5,721 bases of DNA, from NCBI GenBank assembly GCA_902784015.1, contig CACZTC010000129.1:1-5721 (forward strand), given 5' to 3'. Below are positions 5,622-5,721 of the stretch, one piece after another (positions within the stretch are counted from its first letter, which is position 1; every line of letters starts with the position of its first letter). Source of the DNA: an uncultured Erysipelotrichaceae bacterium (GTDB lineage: Bacteria > Bacillota_I > Bacilli_A > Erysipelotrichales > Erysipelotrichaceae). Made by a program: the position numbers and the translations under genes. The notes below the pieces were generated by a model. It saw only the letters and a program-made list of their open reading frames with translations, was not told the origin of the DNA and made no database searches.

Positions 5622-5721
5622 ATGGAAAGAATATAATATGAAGAAATCACAATCAAGAATGATTACATGTTTAAAACAGTAATGAGTAAAAAAGAAAGAA
5701 TAAAAGAATTATTAAAAAGAA
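5622..5721 (+). pseudogene. Rpn/PD-(D/E)XK nuclease-family transposase start, interrupted by TAA (3' end outside window)
   Basis: A strong ribosome binding site leads into ATG-GAA-AGA-ATA (M-E-R-I), then TAA at 5634-5636. The same frame continues open to the window edge, encoding Y then EEITIKNDYMFKTVMSKKE and a basic helix. The I-K-N-D-Y-M-F-K segment is typical of the N-terminus of the PD-(D/E)XK nuclease family transposases (Rpn-like), which are mobile-element-associated and often decayed in low-GC Bacillota. Removing the TAA triplet would give M-E-R-I-Y-E-E-I, a natural-looking start, so a 3-base insertion or a nonsense change is likely. No in-frame start lies between the stop and the conserved segment except the internal ATG in D-Y-M-F. 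Only about 33 codons are visible, so family and pseudogene status are both tentative. Confidence 0.5.

Noticed and set aside
5638..5682. 14-codon frame starting MKKSQSR
   Set aside because: It overlaps the Rpn-like frame out of phase, has no ribosome binding site of its own at good spacing and is too short to support.
1..5721. CRISPR array, tRNA or rRNA gene, insertion sequence ends
   Set aside because: No regularly spaced repeats, cloverleaf-like segments, rRNA motifs or paired terminal inverted repeats were seen; the only mobile-element hint is the Rpn-like frame at the right edge.

Overview
This window comes from a low-GC bacterium, most likely a Bacillota of the Bacilli/Erysipelotrichia type. 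The support is AT-rich intergenic DNA, strong AGGAGG-type ribosome binding sites, hairpin-plus-T-run terminators, a Gram-positive lipoprotein solute-binding protein, and UGA not used as a sense codon. The exact lineage cannot be fixed from the sequence.

Left part (1-2304, minus strand). A metal-dependent phosphodiesterase/pyrophosphatase of the alkaline phosphatase superfamily (1006-2304) lies upstream of a PhnD-type organophosphorus-binding lipoprotein (1-805, running off the left edge). PhnD has its own promoter, and a near-perfect catabolite-response-like palindrome overlaps its -35 region. Binding protein and hydrolase together suggest uptake and cleavage of a phosphonate or phosphate-ester compound. 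The substrate is not visible, and the transporter permease and ATPase genes would lie beyond the left edge.

Centre (2305-3237). A 99-base divergent promoter region separates the phosphodiesterase from a plus-strand TIM-barrel protein (2404-3225). This protein carries nearly the full metal-ligand set of endonuclease IV (Nfo) and is otherwise diverged. It ends in a strong terminator that contains its own stop codon.

Right part (3272-5493, plus strand). A membrane-anchored GGDEF diguanylate cyclase and an M48-type zinc metallopeptidase with a C-terminal double zinc ribbon form a tight pair, 5 bases apart. The ribosome binding site of the second gene lies in the end of the first. A GNRA-looped terminator closes the unit.

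Right end (5561-5721). A hairpin that buries a strong ribosome binding site precedes the start of an Rpn/PD-(D/E)XK transposase-family reading frame. That frame is interrupted by TAA at codon 5 and runs off the right edge, so it is probably a pseudogene.
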